Below, piece by piece: positions 1-9,979 of a DNA stretch of 45,593 nt. The stretch covers positions 1 through 45,593 of the forward strand of contig DAIDMG010000006.1 of NCBI GenBank assembly GCA_027449105.1. Reading direction: 5' to 3'. A program made the position numbers and the translations under genes. Under the pieces are notes generated by a model, which saw nothing but the letters and a program-made list of their open reading frames with translations, was not told the DNA's origin and made no database searches. The number at the start of each line of letters is the position of its first letter. The stretch's first letter is position 1. This DNA is from Acidiphilium sp. (lineage in GTDB: Bacteria > Pseudomonadota > Alphaproteobacteria > Acetobacterales > Acetobacteraceae).

Positions 1-1210
1 AGCGTTTGAGCTTCTTTCTGATCTTGGCCAAGCGGCCACGCGTCCGTTCGTTCCACATAAACAGCGTGAATCACGACACCCACTCAGCCGCAAGGTCATT
101 TTTCAAAAAGTCTCTAAGATATCTCCGAGCAGGCTCCCGAAAAAACTGGATGCGAAAGAGCCACTCTCTTCGCTTTCCCCATCCTCATAGTCATCGTCCT
201 GACGACGGTGCATCAAAGCCTCCTTCGTCCTTGGCCACGACAGTCGCTCGCATCGTGGCCTTCGCTCCCGCTATCACCGCTGGATCAATCAAGCGCCGAG
301 CAATGAAGATCTCAGAATATTTTCGGCCGCATCAAATGAGGCCAGTGGCATGCTGTTCTACCTCGGTGTTGGACAAATTCCCTTACAGGATGGCAGCTGA
401 TTCCGAAAAGGAATCGTTACGCGGATACGCGAAACACCCAGCTATTCCGGGGCTTCTGAGCTCAATAGGTGGCACATCAACCAGTACAAAATCGCCGATT
501 CAATTATACGTCGTAATTTGCGGCATGGATGTCACACGCTCGTGTAATCACACCTTTGTGTTGGCCGTGCGTGGGTGCATAAATTCCTGAACCGCTCGAG
601 GCTGTTCGGCAGTCGTGTATGCGTGCCCCTTTCAAAAGCACGGACCATTATTCGTTGTGGAGCAAGCGTACTTGGCAGGCCCCACCTTGGTGCAACACGA
701 CCGCGTGGACAGGCGTTTGTGAAATCCGGGCCCGGCCCGACAAATGGAGAAGTCCTGCAACCGAAGGATTTGCGTTGGCAGTTCTGACCAATAAAAGGAG
801 ATGCGACCAGCTTGTCGATGATACAAAATTTGGTAGGTAACATCATGCGCCCATGTGTCGTGTACGCCTTGGATGCGTCTCTGCGTCGGTCGTACGGCCC
901 ACCTACTCACTGCATACTGATCTAACCTCTTCATGACACAAAAGGTCGGCGCCGGACTCCATCTTGGTTACCAAAGATCCAATCGCACCCTCCATTGGTT
1001 AGATCCTCGCCCGTGAATGAATAAAAGGGTGCGAGACGCGGTTCTCGCCTTTCAGAAAAAGGGGTGCCTATATGCCGCTGCCCAGTTTAGGTTGATACGA
1101 CCTGTTCTTCGTGCTGGAGCCGCTGATCGGACAGCATTTTGCCCCGCTAGTGATTGTGTTAGGCGGTTTTACGTATGCATGCGCGGGTCAGCACAGCGGG
1201 CGTGTGAAAG
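1..1210. other. Gene-poor left edge, no supported gene
   Basis: Several open frames exist here, the longest covering 6-590 on the plus strand. None has a recognisable domain, a convincing ribosome-binding site or protein-like composition; the translations are rich in Arg, Ser, His and Pro, as expected for chance frames. The stretch may be decayed accessory DNA, but I cannot name a parent gene. Confidence 0.5.
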
Positions 1211-1429
1211 CTAACCTGATGGTGGTAACATTCTGCCAGATTTGGTTTGCGATCTGGTTGCGTCCGTTGCTGACCAAACAAGCGCAGCGACCCATCCCAA
1301 AAACGTCCATCCCAGAAATAGATTCAAGATCAGTATAGCAGCGGCGTTGCGATGGTCGCGGAGAATCGCCACTATGGTTGGCAAGAAATATAGCACCAAT
1401 AGCCCGATCATGGCCATCATTATGAACAT
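1211..1429 (-). CDS. Superinfection immunity family small membrane protein
   Basis: A 72-residue protein with two hydrophobic segments, roughly residues 5-22 and 30-52. Between and within them lie the motifs LPTIVAILRDH, AAILILNLFLGW and GWVAALVWS, which are the hallmark of the superinfection immunity family (related to phage T4 Imm). In phages such proteins sit in the inner membrane and block DNA entry of a second phage; chromosomal copies are widespread and mostly uncharacterised. The ATG is preceded by AGGGTGA at suitable spacing. The C-terminal 20 residues are polar. No phage structural gene is nearby, so it stands alone in a gene-poor region. Family assignment is fairly safe from the motif pattern; function in this cell is inference. 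Confidence 0.75.
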   Translation of the reverse strand: MFIMMAMIGLLVLYFLPTIVAILRDHRNAAAILILNLFLGWTFLGWVAALVWSATDATRSQTKSGRMLPPSG

Positions 1430-1713
1430 TTGTCACCCTAAACTTAGTACCATCTCGCTTGAGACGAGCCTGACGCCTACGCGTACCAGCCGTCTCAAAT
1501 CAACTATTACCAACACGCGGTGTCCGCCCTGCGACCATCGCCATGACGAGCCACGCGTAATGTTCTTGTGACGCTTCGACGAAGTTTGTCGTGCGTCGCT
1601 CAACAAGAGAAGTTCAACAAGTCGGTTGTCTCTCTACACATGAGATCGCGCGTCATCCGGAGGTGCATGTTATTCCAGATCATATGTCGTTCTACTCACG
1701 GCAATTGCATCAT

Positions 1714-1887
1714 CTAAATTGCACGCAATATGCGCCCGATTAGCACTAGGAACCCGGTAATAATCAGCACGGCAATCCAGCCGTTTGGGGCTTTGATGCC
1801 GAGCACGCGCCTAATGCGATACTTCCGCGACGTTCGCGTAAAGATCCGTCGTTTGAAACGGGGTATTTTGCGTCCGGTCTTCATCAT
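1714..1887 (-). CDS. Possible small basic membrane protein
   Basis: A 57-residue frame: a strongly basic N-terminal half (many Lys/Arg, residues 1-38) followed by one hydrophobic segment near residues 40-55 ending in a short basic tail. The ATG-ATG start gives a more plausible N-terminus than the GTG 12 bases upstream; GGGAAAATGG before it is only a weak ribosome-binding site. I do not recognise the family. The charge-then-helix pattern is more ordered than the chance frames around it, but at this length that is weak support. Confidence 0.25.
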   Translation of the reverse strand: MMKTGRKIPRFKRRIFTRTSRKYRIRRVLGIKAPNGWIAVLIITGFLVLIGRILRAI

Positions 1888-2228
1888 CCATTTTCCCACG
1901 CCATCAATGCACGCACGAGGATATGATAGAAAGAGCTGCTCGAAAGAATGGCGGAAATACTCCCGCTGTGCGATAGCGTATCAAACTCGGCTGCCTTAGC
2001 GGCGTTGCATAGGGACCTCGATCTGTTCTTTATTGCACCCACGACATCATTACCCCTCTATGTTGTCGGAAACGAGTATGACTGAGAAGCTATCATTGTG
2101 AAAGGAAGCAACGCTTGACCGATCCGCGCAAGCAGGGGCGGAAGGAAGGCGGAGTTTATGGTACGACCGGCACGTTGTTCATCATAAAATAAAGAACCTG
2201 CATCGAATGCGCTCCAAAGGAGGTGTTT

Positions 2229-2498
2229 ATGGACGAATTGCGTGAACTGTCTGAGCGCTACTCGCCTGCCAAAGGCTATTATGTTTGTGGCCTGATTTTT
2301 TGCGAAGACGGGAACTTCTATGTCGAAACAACCGTCAGGTTGCGAGGCAAGACATATTTTTCTGATCCCCTCCCCGTTCCTCGTAGATTGCCACATTCGA
2401 CCAAGGAAAACGCGATTAAATCACTGGAGGAAATTAGGACCTTTGCCGAAAGCCTTGGATTTGGATTCGAAATCGAAGATCGAAGCACTAGGCTGTAA
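2229..2498 (+). CDS. Small conserved-looking protein of unknown function
   Basis: An 89-residue acidic/basic mixed soluble protein beginning MDELRELSERYSP. AAAGGAGG at 2216-2223 lies five bases before the ATG at 2229, a textbook ribosome-binding site that decides this start over the in-frame GTG at 2223. The sequence looks like a compact alpha/beta protein: an amphipathic start, beta-rich middle (YYVCGLIFCEDGNFYVETTV) and a helix near residues 58-75. No membrane segment or signal peptide. I do not recognise the family and neighbours give no hint. The strong Shine-Dalgarno and balanced composition favour a real gene. Confidence 0.55.
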   Translation: MDELRELSERYSPAKGYYVCGLIFCEDGNFYVETTVRLRGKTYFSDPLPVPRRLPHSTKENAIKSLEEIRTFAESLGFGFEIEDRSTRL

Positions 2499-2995
2499 TC
2501 ATTACTTTCCCCAAACAAATTCCAGATTGCACTTGGCATGGGACACTGGAGCACGGATACCCTGATTCCAGCCTGAAAAGGCCACGAAAACAGCACGACC
2601 GGCGAATGTCTTTAACAATGGGCTACGGACAACCTTCAAAGACAAATTAGAGTGGAGGCCGTGATGTTCTGGACGTTGCCGCCTCGTTGGCTTTTGCAGG
2701 TGACGATTCAGGCCGGGGTGACGGATCATACATGCCCTGTAAGGGCGTCAATCGGAGAAAGCTGCATTGGTTTGAAGGAGGCGCCGACCAGTCTGCGGGC
2801 GGAGATCAGTTGGCGTCATGCAGGCGCCTGCCAACCGCTGACACCGTGCGAAAGTCCCTTTGGTATTGACTGGGTCCAACCGACTCGGAGTCGATATAGG
2901 CAAATAGCTGGGGTCAACCGTTCTGCAGGCTGATGCAGAGTAGTCATCGCAGGGCGTCCTTTGCTGATCTTGTTCCGTGCTCCAGGTCACGACAG
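2499..2995. other. Intergenic stretch before MFS gene
   Basis: No protein family is recognisable on either strand. The only point of note is a TTGACT hexamer near 2867 that could contribute to a promoter for the downstream transporter, without a clear -10 partner. Confidence 0.4.
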
Positions 2996-4240
2996 ATGAT
3001 CGCTATGAGTGTTCGTCTGCCGCGACCCGCCCGCCAGTTACTCGCAGCTCGCACCGTCATCAGCGTTGGCCAAGGCGCGATGGGTGTGGACTTTGCACTC
3101 TATGCCAGAGCCCTGCATTGGTCGCCGGGCTTTCTGGGCGCAGTGGTCGGCACTGGGATTCTTTTTGGTGGGGTATTAACCGGCGCGGTTGGGCCACTCT
3201 CTGATCGCTTCGGCCGCAAGCCTTTTCTGTTGGCGTATCTTGCGGCAGTTTCGGCGGTGGCCGGCTTGGCAACTTTTTCGGCGAATACGGTTGTAGTGGC
3301 AGGCGCCGCAGTCGTCGCAGGCTTCGGGCGCGGCGCTGTCGGGGTGCCAGGGCTTTTCGGTGCGGTACAGCAGGCATGGCTGTCCGACCAGATAGCCGGT
3401 CCTGGATTAAGCCGTGCTTTGGCGCGCAACGCAGCAATGGGCTTTTTTGCTACCGCCGTTGGGACATTTTTAGGTGGTTTGCCGCACCTATGGCGTGGCG
3501 CTTTGCCGGGAGCGCTTGGGTACCGGCCGCTATTCGCATTGGCAGCGATAACAACCTTCGTCTCGCTCGCGTTGCTCGCCGTCGTGCCGGAATCACGATA
3601 CATGACACCCATGCAATCGGGGTTGGCCGACGCAGACAGCGTCCAAGCCGCCGAAAACCGGCTATTAGTTCGAGTGGCGGGAATCAACGCGCTGAACGGA
3701 GTGGGAATCGGATTGGCGGGGCCGCTGCTGTCATGGTGGTTGGCTGAACGGTTCGGCGCTGGGCCCGGGCAGATTGGCCCGGCAATCGGGCTTGTGCTGT
3801 CGGCCGCCGGATGCGCGAGCCTGGTGGCGGCTCGGCTGGCAACGCGATACGGATTGGTGCGAGTGGTATTAGGGATGCGCGCGGCTGGCCTAGCGCTTAT
3901 GGTCGCGATGCCGTTTGCACCGAGTTTTGGCTGGGCGATAGGGGCCTATGCGGCGCGCACGGTGTTAAACCGAGGGACGGCCGGCCAGCGCCAAGCCATC
4001 GTGCTCAATGCAGTCCGCGGCCATCGCAGGGGGCTTGCTGCAAGCGTAAGCGCCGTGTCAACGCAGTTGCCACGTGCGATTGGACCCTGGGTAGCAGGAT
4101 TGATGTTCGGTGCAGGCTGGTTCGCCGCCCCATTCCTGTTGGCCGCGACTTTTCAGGGGGCATATCTGGCGTTGTACCGGCGCGTGTTTGGCGATGTAGA
4201 CAGGAAACTTTCACGGCGTCCTGCGATATTCATGGACTAA
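2996..4240 (+). CDS. Major facilitator superfamily transporter
   Basis: About 414 residues with some twelve hydrophobic segments, the standard MFS exporter size. MFS motif A is visible between helices 2 and 3 as GPLSDRFGRKP. A second Gly-rich repeat in the C-terminal half (RLATRYGLVRVVLGMR) fits the internal duplication of the family. The protein would work in the inner membrane as a proton-coupled transporter, probably for efflux, but the substrate cannot be told from sequence. I prefer the ATG at 2996; the frame is open to 2933, and ATG 3005 is also possible, since no strong ribosome-binding site separates them. It appears monocistronic, with no regulator beside it. Confidence 0.85.
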   Translation: MIAMSVRLPRPARQLLAARTVISVGQGAMGVDFALYARALHWSPGFLGAVVGTGILFGGVLTGAVGPLSDRFGRKPFLLAYLAAVSAVAGLATFSANTVVVAGAAVVAGFGRGAVGVPGLFGAVQQAWLSDQIAGPGLSRALARNAAMGFFATAVGTFLGGLPHLWRGALPGALGYRPLFALAAITTFVSLALLAVVPESRYMTPMQSGLADADSVQAAENRLLVRVAGINALNGVGIGLAGPLLSWWLAERFGAGPGQIGPAIGLVLSAAGCASLVAARLATRYGLVRVVLGMRAAGLALMVAMPFAPSFGWAIGAYAARTVLNRGTAGQRQAIVLNAVRGHRRGLAASVSAVSTQLPRAIGPWVAGLMFGAGWFAAPFLLAATFQGAYLALYRRVFGDVDRKLSRRPAIFMD

Positions 4241-4382
4241 TTCATGTTGATGTTGGCAGCTCTTCAAGCAAGAGAAGAAGACAAAAGGCTGGGGCAATAA
4301 GTTTGTCCTTGACGGAAATCGGCCCGTCCGTTCCGATGCGCGATTGCTCGCCATAGCCAAGTGTTTGGCCGTCGTGTCGGAA

Positions 4383-4419
4383 CCTGACCGCCTCACTTTA
4401 AGGGGGTCAGAACCCTTTA
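4383..4419. repeat. Imperfect inverted repeat around GGGGTCAG
   Basis: CTGACC and GGTCAG form inverted arms around a 16-18 base loop. The right part (AAGGGGGTCAGAACCCTTTA) contains a second nested AAGGG/CCCTT repeat. GGGGTCAG-type inverted repeats are common in REP elements and some insertion-sequence ends, but no transposase is adjacent, so its identity is open. Confidence 0.3.
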
Positions 4420-5278
4420 GGTTTTGCATCTCCATGGCCATGAAACCGCTTTTTCTCACGCATGCCGTTTGTGTTGCTGCTTGCCGACGTCAGTCTGCTA
4501 CTCGGCGTCACCTAGCAAAAACATCACCTTGTTGTTGTCCGTCGTGTGCGGGCGCTGCGAGCTTCATCCTGTGTGGCATGAAATGCGCGCGTCGACTCTT
4601 CAGCGCGCCGATGGAGACTCTCTACGAGCAAGCGACAATGCCTTGTGACGAGTGTCAGACACCGAGTGTGCCCTCGAAGGCAGCGTTAGTGCGTTGCCGG
4701 CCGGTGTGTAATACGAACCTGAAAACAAATATGCAGCGACTGAATTGCCGGTGGTTTCCCTATCAAGATCGGGCCTAGCTATTGAACACGACAATCCAGT
4801 TTTATGTTCATGTTTGACGCCAAATTCAGGTCTCTAATAAGCAGAAAATTTTAGCCCCATGTTCACCTGACATGCTCCATTTTCAGTAGTTTATACTGCT
4901 TATTGTCTTTTAATTATGAAACGCAAAAAGCTCGGCGGCGTACCAGGCCTTATTAACCCATTGATTGTAAGATATTATTATCCCTCGCTGTAGCTTCGTC
5001 AGTAAAACGCTCGGATTAGGCGCAACCTGCGGCTATTTGGTATGGACCGTTCTTCGGCAAGAGGTAGCCCCCCTCGCCTGCTCAGTACCTATTTGCTTCG
5101 GGCCCCCGTTGTCGTGCTGTCAAACCTTGACACCTCGGCGTGCCAATACGGCGGCGCATTTTCCAATTTGCAGTCAGTCCTGATGTAGGAAACCCGGCTG
5201 GAGCCTGATGAAGCTGGGACGCTATTAGACAGTATGACTCGGTTTTCCTTTTGGTAAGGCTGTCTCTTTCAACAAAGG

Positions 5279-5307
5279 CAGAGCCGTTAAAAAAACGGCC
5301 CTGCCAA
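5279..5307. repeat. Hairpin in gene-free region
   Basis: GGCAG-A-GCCGTT, an A-rich loop and AACGGC-C-CTGCC form a stem of about eleven pairs with one mismatch. No T-run follows on either strand, so it is not a clear intrinsic terminator, and no gene end is close by. Possibly a relic of a former gene boundary. Confidence 0.35.
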
Positions 5308-6480
5308 GGCGTTAGCGCTTAGAAATGTTCCACTCTGGAGGAGGTCAGTTAGACATCCATATCGGAGCGCAATCAACACCGATTCGTCTATTCACTTTTT
5401 CGTGAATTCGGCGCGTTCAGGGGCCTTGATAAGGCCAATAAAATTTTTTTGTTGGTAATGTATACCGCATACACCAGTAACGCTTCCCTATTCCACGACT
5501 TTCTAGCATGCGAAGATCTAGCTAAGGCGTTTTGGCCTACCTAAAAAATTTCTTGGCGGAACTGATTAGACCTGCCGCCGAAGTCGTTGGTAAAAAACAG
5601 AAAATACGCGTAGCGTGAAAATTTCATGCTCGTTCCTGATAGCTCGTCTACGGTATTAGCGCCGAATGTTTGGGCACATTCGATAGCTGTTGCTGAAACT
5701 CCTCTGCGGGACGGCACAATGCTCAAATGCCATGACACAGACATAACAATCTATGGGCCATTACTTGTCGGTTGTTGTTAAATTCAATCCATCTTGGTTA
5801 TGTACGACGTCATGTCCGAAGATTTTTAACTGTCACCTCAAGATCTGTATGGCATAACCGGTGATGGCATACCTATTCTGGAAGTCATTTGCCGAGCCGC
5901 AACTGGTTCGTCTATAATTGCGTCTGGATAAAGAGACGAGCAGTGGCGTCCCACATCGTGGCCAGATGACCGTATAGTCTCCGAAATTGACGCAAGAGAA
6001 GTTTTCCTCTTCTGTCAATTTGTGCCTGCTGGCCCGATTTGTAACAGGTAACGCTCCTGTGCTACCCGTCAAAAGTCACGTCTGTAATATTCTGGAACGT
6101 TTATATTTTTTGCTACCGTACCTGCCCCTCAAAAACTATTTGGCAATACTAAAAATGCAACTCCTGTTATTTAATTATTGTGCAAATTACGTTGACAGAG
6201 TCTTTTATGGGTAAAATACGCTGATGTCCTCGATGGAGACTGACATGTTAGCAACATCAGTGGCGAATTGATGGCCTAACAAAACTTTGACGCATAGGAA
6301 GTTTGATAGATGTCTAGTGAGACAAGTGCTCTCCTTCGGACGCGATCAAAGGTCTTCTCTCCGCAATATTTGTAACTGTCTTACGGATGCATGGATGCTC
6401 ATCGAGCATATCGTCTCTTTTGGACGCCAGAAATGCGGTGGCCACCGGCGTTCGGTACGTCCGTTCTAAAATAACAAACA

Positions 6481-6495
6481 ATAAAGTAACTTTAT
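6481..6495. repeat. AT-rich palindrome upstream of TonB receptor
   Basis: ATAAAGT-A-ACTTTAT is a perfect 7-bp inverted repeat with a one-base centre, about 345 bases before the receptor start. It has the shape of an operator for a dimeric regulator but matches no consensus I can name, and its distance from the gene is large. Confidence 0.25.
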
Positions 6496-6840
6496 GCTTA
6501 ATGTGCTAATGGTAGGTAACAAGCGGCATTAGCAGCCACAAGCATCGCTCATTCTGACAGGCGCGCCTGACATGGCCTTATGCGGAGTCAAGAGAGAGCT
6601 TTTCTCAGCAAAAAAAGGCAGACACTGCACGTATCGATTTATACTTCGTGAACATGGTCAGCGAAGGATCTGTGCGCGCAGCGAGGAAATATGACAAACT
6701 CGGGACATTTTTTTGAAGGTTTAATGAAATCAATCACGCCGGCCTTCATTCCGGTTGTTCTGCTTGTCCTGCGCCAGTAAGCGGAAGCGGGCATTGCTGC
6801 CCCATATGCTAAAAAAGTCAAATAAATGAGGAGAGCTTTG

Positions 6841-9240
6841 GTGAGAGATAGACAGCCGACAATCCCCATACCGCTTAATGCAAAGGCGCTTGGCGCTTTG
6901 CTATTGACCAGTACGGCGCTCATGCCCGCGAGCGCGTTCGCTCAGACACTAAACGCCGGGACGGTAAGTGCAAGTGCCGCAACGGCATTACCTGGGGCCA
7001 CAACCAGCCCGAGCCAAAAGCAGATTTTCAAGTCTACCGGAACAACCCGTGTTCTCAGCCGCAAGATCATGGACTCTGCAGGCCCGGTTGCCGGCGCAGC
7101 GCAGGTTTTGTCCTACTCTCCCGGTGTGGCGGTTACTGGGTACGGCAACAATGGCTCGAGCAAATACACCATTACTCTCGACGGTGTGCAACAAGGTTGG
7201 GGAGGTTTTGGCGGGTTTAGCGGCAATGGCGCAGTCGCCATCACCTTTGATGGCGTTCCGGTGGTCGACCCATCGACGGACTTGTTTCAGTCTAACATGA
7301 TACCGCAAGCTGGTATGCTCGCCAGCACCAATGTGACATACGGCCCAGGCGATCCCGTCGACCGTTGGTATAATAACATTGGCGGAAGCGTTGAGTATAC
7401 ACCGTTACAACCTAGTGCAGGGCCTGGAGGTGACATCAACCTTACCTATGGCAGCTATGGTCAGAAAAATGTCGAATTCGATTTGCGCAGCGGCCTATAT
7501 CACGGCTGGTCGACGATCATTGCCGGTGGGGCTGGTAATGGCGACAGCTTCCGAGAGGCGGTCGATGGCTTTAAAAGCCCTAATGAAAATTACTCTATTT
7601 ATCTCAAGACCGTTAAACAATTTGCTGCTGGATCGGTGGCATTTGGAGGTTATTTCGCGCGCAGTTCCGGCTACCGTGTTCCGGTCATTCCTACTACGCC
7701 TCAAGCAGGTGTAACCGTTACTGGGAATCCTGGCGAACCAGGTTCCATGCTCTACAGCCAGCAGACATCCGGCTTCCTCAGTGCGCTACCATTTAGCACG
7801 TACGAAAAATTGGATAGCGACGCACTCTGGGTAATCTACGGCAGAGAGAATTTCCGGCTCAACGATGAAACGACCCTTCATAACTTAACATGGTATGAAA
7901 ATTTTACTCGGACGCATTCGAGACTCAATGATTTGTTCAGCACGGGAGCGCAGCAAGACGAGTATAACAGTCCATACACAAATGTGTTTGGAGACAAATT
8001 GTGGCTTACGGAAAGGCTCCCGTTCAACACCTTGAGCCTTGGTGGATACTACATTCACGACACCTACAATTCACGGAACAATTTTTACAATCCAACTATC
8101 GGCGGTGACAGGGCAGTCGTCAATATCGGAGGCAAGATTCGTTCATCCTATTTTAACCAGGATGATTTCGCGTTTTTTGTACAGGACGATATTCACCTTT
8201 TACGCCATCTTCATGTCATTCCCGGAATCCGCTTCGTAAGCTTTCAGACTAGCTATTCCAATGGTAGCTTGCAGGACTTCGGATTTGCACCTGGTGTTGT
8301 GCTATCAAGCCACTGTCCCTTAAACGGTACATCTACCAACGGGAACGCCACCGATCAGGGCGCTAGTTGCGATGCGAACGAAAGCCGGAACGGTGTTGAG
8401 CCGTCATTGTCAGCAAATTATCGGGTTCTCCCGTGGATGTCAGTTTATGGTAGTTACGCAGAGGCGCTCAGAACCCCATCACTGGGTGGTGGCGGCGGGT
8501 TATTCCAATCAATCGATCCAAATTCGTATCATCTCGAACTTGGGCAGGAATTTCAGGCAGGGGCAAAGTTCCATGTTCAGAATAATGGAATTCTACGCAA
8601 TTTTCTGGCTGGCGTAAGCTATTTCCATCTGCGATATGCGAAACAGTCCCTGAAATATACGCTCGCCAACGGTGATACGATTTCAGCGAATGGGAGTTCG
8701 ATCTACAAGGGCGTAAATGCATTTGCCGATGACAATCTTATCTACAACCTTTTCGTCTATGGAAACGCTGCCTATGTTGACGCGAGTTACCAGAACTACG
8801 TAACGGGCGCGGGAGCAGTGAAGCCAGGCACGAGTTATGCCGGAAGCAGCGTGCCCTATGTACCAAAGATCAGCTTCAATCTTGGGGGTTATTATGACTA
8901 TCCACTACATGGCATGCTGATACAGCCACGGGCGTGGTATCAATATATGGGTACACAGCACCTGTTCAATAATGTTACGGGAGCACCGAGCAACCAGACT
9001 ATGCCTAGCTATGGTACGTTAAACGTCTCAATAAAGATTGAGGCGCCACTAAATTTGGCATACGTCGGAAAGAAAACGGTCGATTTTACGCTGACAGCGC
9101 TGAATGTAGCCAACAACCACTACAATCAGTATGAATATATATCGTCCGGGGGGTATTTTGGAACACCAAATGGCGGTTACACATTGGCCTATCCGGGCGC
9201 GCCATTCAGCGTATACGGTAGTGTCGGCTTGCACTTCTAA
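6841..9240 (+). CDS. TonB-dependent outer membrane receptor
   Basis: A 799-residue outer membrane receptor. Residues 1-35 form a signal peptide ending ASAFA before QTLNAG. A plug domain follows (about residues 55-200; DGVQQGWGGFGG and DGVPVVDPSTD are plug-type loops), then a beta-barrel rich in alternating aromatic strands, closing with YGSVGLHF, a terminal Phe as in barrel proteins. It would import a ligand (siderophore, metal or organic compound) using TonB-ExbB-ExbD energy; the ligand is not evident. I chose the GTG at 6841 because GAGGAG at 6828-6833 sits seven bases before it; the ATG at 6826 in the same frame overlaps that Shine-Dalgarno and is less likely. It is transcribed alone and ends at a clear hairpin terminator. 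No siderophore synthesis or TonB gene is in view. Confidence 0.88.
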   Translation: MRDRQPTIPIPLNAKALGALLLTSTALMPASAFAQTLNAGTVSASAATALPGATTSPSQKQIFKSTGTTRVLSRKIMDSAGPVAGAAQVLSYSPGVAVTGYGNNGSSKYTITLDGVQQGWGGFGGFSGNGAVAITFDGVPVVDPSTDLFQSNMIPQAGMLASTNVTYGPGDPVDRWYNNIGGSVEYTPLQPSAGPGGDINLTYGSYGQKNVEFDLRSGLYHGWSTIIAGGAGNGDSFREAVDGFKSPNENYSIYLKTVKQFAAGSVAFGGYFARSSGYRVPVIPTTPQAGVTVTGNPGEPGSMLYSQQTSGFLSALPFSTYEKLDSDALWVIYGRENFRLNDETTLHNLTWYENFTRTHSRLNDLFSTGAQQDEYNSPYTNVFGDKLWLTERLPFNTLSLGGYYIHDTYNSRNNFYNPTIGGDRAVVNIGGKIRSSYFNQDDFAFFVQDDIHLLRHLHVIPGIRFVSFQTSYSNGSLQDFGFAPGVVLSSHCPLNGTSTNGNATDQGASCDANESRNGVEPSLSANYRVLPWMSVYGSYAEALRTPSLGGGGGLFQSIDPNSYHLELGQEFQAGAKFHVQNNGILRNFLAGVSYFHLRYAKQSLKYTLANGDTISANGSSIYKGVNAFADDNLIYNLFVYGNAAYVDASYQNYVTGAGAVKPGTSYAGSSVPYVPKISFNLGGYYDYPLHGMLIQPRAWYQYMGTQHLFNNVTGAPSNQTMPSYGTLNVSIKIEAPLNLAYVGKKTVDFTLTALNVANNHYNQYEYISSGGYFGTPNGGYTLAYPGAPFSVYGSVGLHF

Positions 9241-9265
9241 GGCTGCGGCTACGGCTTCGTCAGGA

Positions 9266-9301
9266 GGCGGCGCAGTCTCATGCGAGTTGCGCCGTCTTTT
9301 T
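9266..9301 (+). terminator. Intrinsic terminator after TonB receptor
   Basis: GGCGGCGCA pairs with TGCGCCGTC (one G-T wobble), with an inner CTC/GAG extension, followed directly by TTTTT. It begins 25 bases after the receptor stop codon. Confidence 0.8.
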
Positions 9302-9979
9302 GTCGTAATGACCAGGTGCTAAAATTCGCTGTCGTGACGCCACCCCGGCGACACGAAGGCTACGTGAATTGAGAGCGAGGCCGAACCAGTGGCGCTTTGA
9401 AGAAGGCTATGAGGCTATCATGACCGACGATGCGCGTAGTTTCTGAACCCGCTTGCGGCAGTTTCATGAAGTGGCTTCGTACCCCACGAGTAGGCCAGCA
9501 CGATGGCAGACGATACGCGAGCGCTGGAAATTGCCGTCGTGCTCTGAGGCTGGAGGGTTGTTTGACGATCATGCTGGCGGCTAATCTTTTGGGCTTCCTA
9601 CCCTCCTTCCCGGTTTGAAATGGCTGTTTATTCGCGCTCAAAGCGGCGACGATGATTTGCGATTAGTCGATGATCGAACGTTAGGTATGTGGCCGCACCT
9701 GCCTCCTGCGCTCCGCACCCGCATATAGCCGTCATCGCAAGGAAGGCCACAAACGTCAGGTCTAAGGCGATGGGAGCCAAGAAATCTGGTGGTCACAGAT
9801 GCTGCTCCCAAGTTTTGGAAGAGAATTCAAGGTTCGGCAGTTTCCCCGCTGCCAAATGCTGGATTGCTTCCTGCCAAAACATCATATGCAAGCATTGGAA
9901 ACTTGATCGCACAGGAGATCAGGTACCGCTCACGGCCGCGCAATCGCTTTCTACCCGGACACAAAAGCGTTCGAGCCGA
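9302..9979. other. Intergenic stretch between receptor and sulfur locus
   Basis: Short open frames on both strands show no recognisable domain. The low-complexity look of their translations suggests non-coding or heavily decayed DNA; I could not match it to an insertion sequence. Confidence 0.4.

Larger units (their letters stand above)
4241..6840. other. 2.6-kb stretch with no convincing gene
   Basis: Frames of 60-144 residues occur on both strands but none carries a recognisable domain or good start. From about 4800 to 6640 the DNA is visibly richer in A and T than the flanking coding regions. It contains a repeat-like element (4383-4419), a hairpin (5279-5307) and a palindrome (6481-6495), listed separately. 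It may be a decayed island. Confidence 0.5.

Noticed and set aside
6-590. Open plus-strand frame of about 194 codons at the left edge
   Set aside because: No domain, no ribosome-binding site, and an Arg/Ser/His-rich translation typical of chance frames.
4344-4778. 144-codon plus-strand frame rich in Cys and Arg
   Set aside because: It looked like a possible cysteine-rich protein, but the cysteines are irregular and there is no good start or family resemblance.
6500-6840. Cobalamin riboswitch before the TonB receptor
   Set aside because: I looked for the conserved B12-box and GCCACTG-type core; only scattered fragments occur, with no compatible fold.
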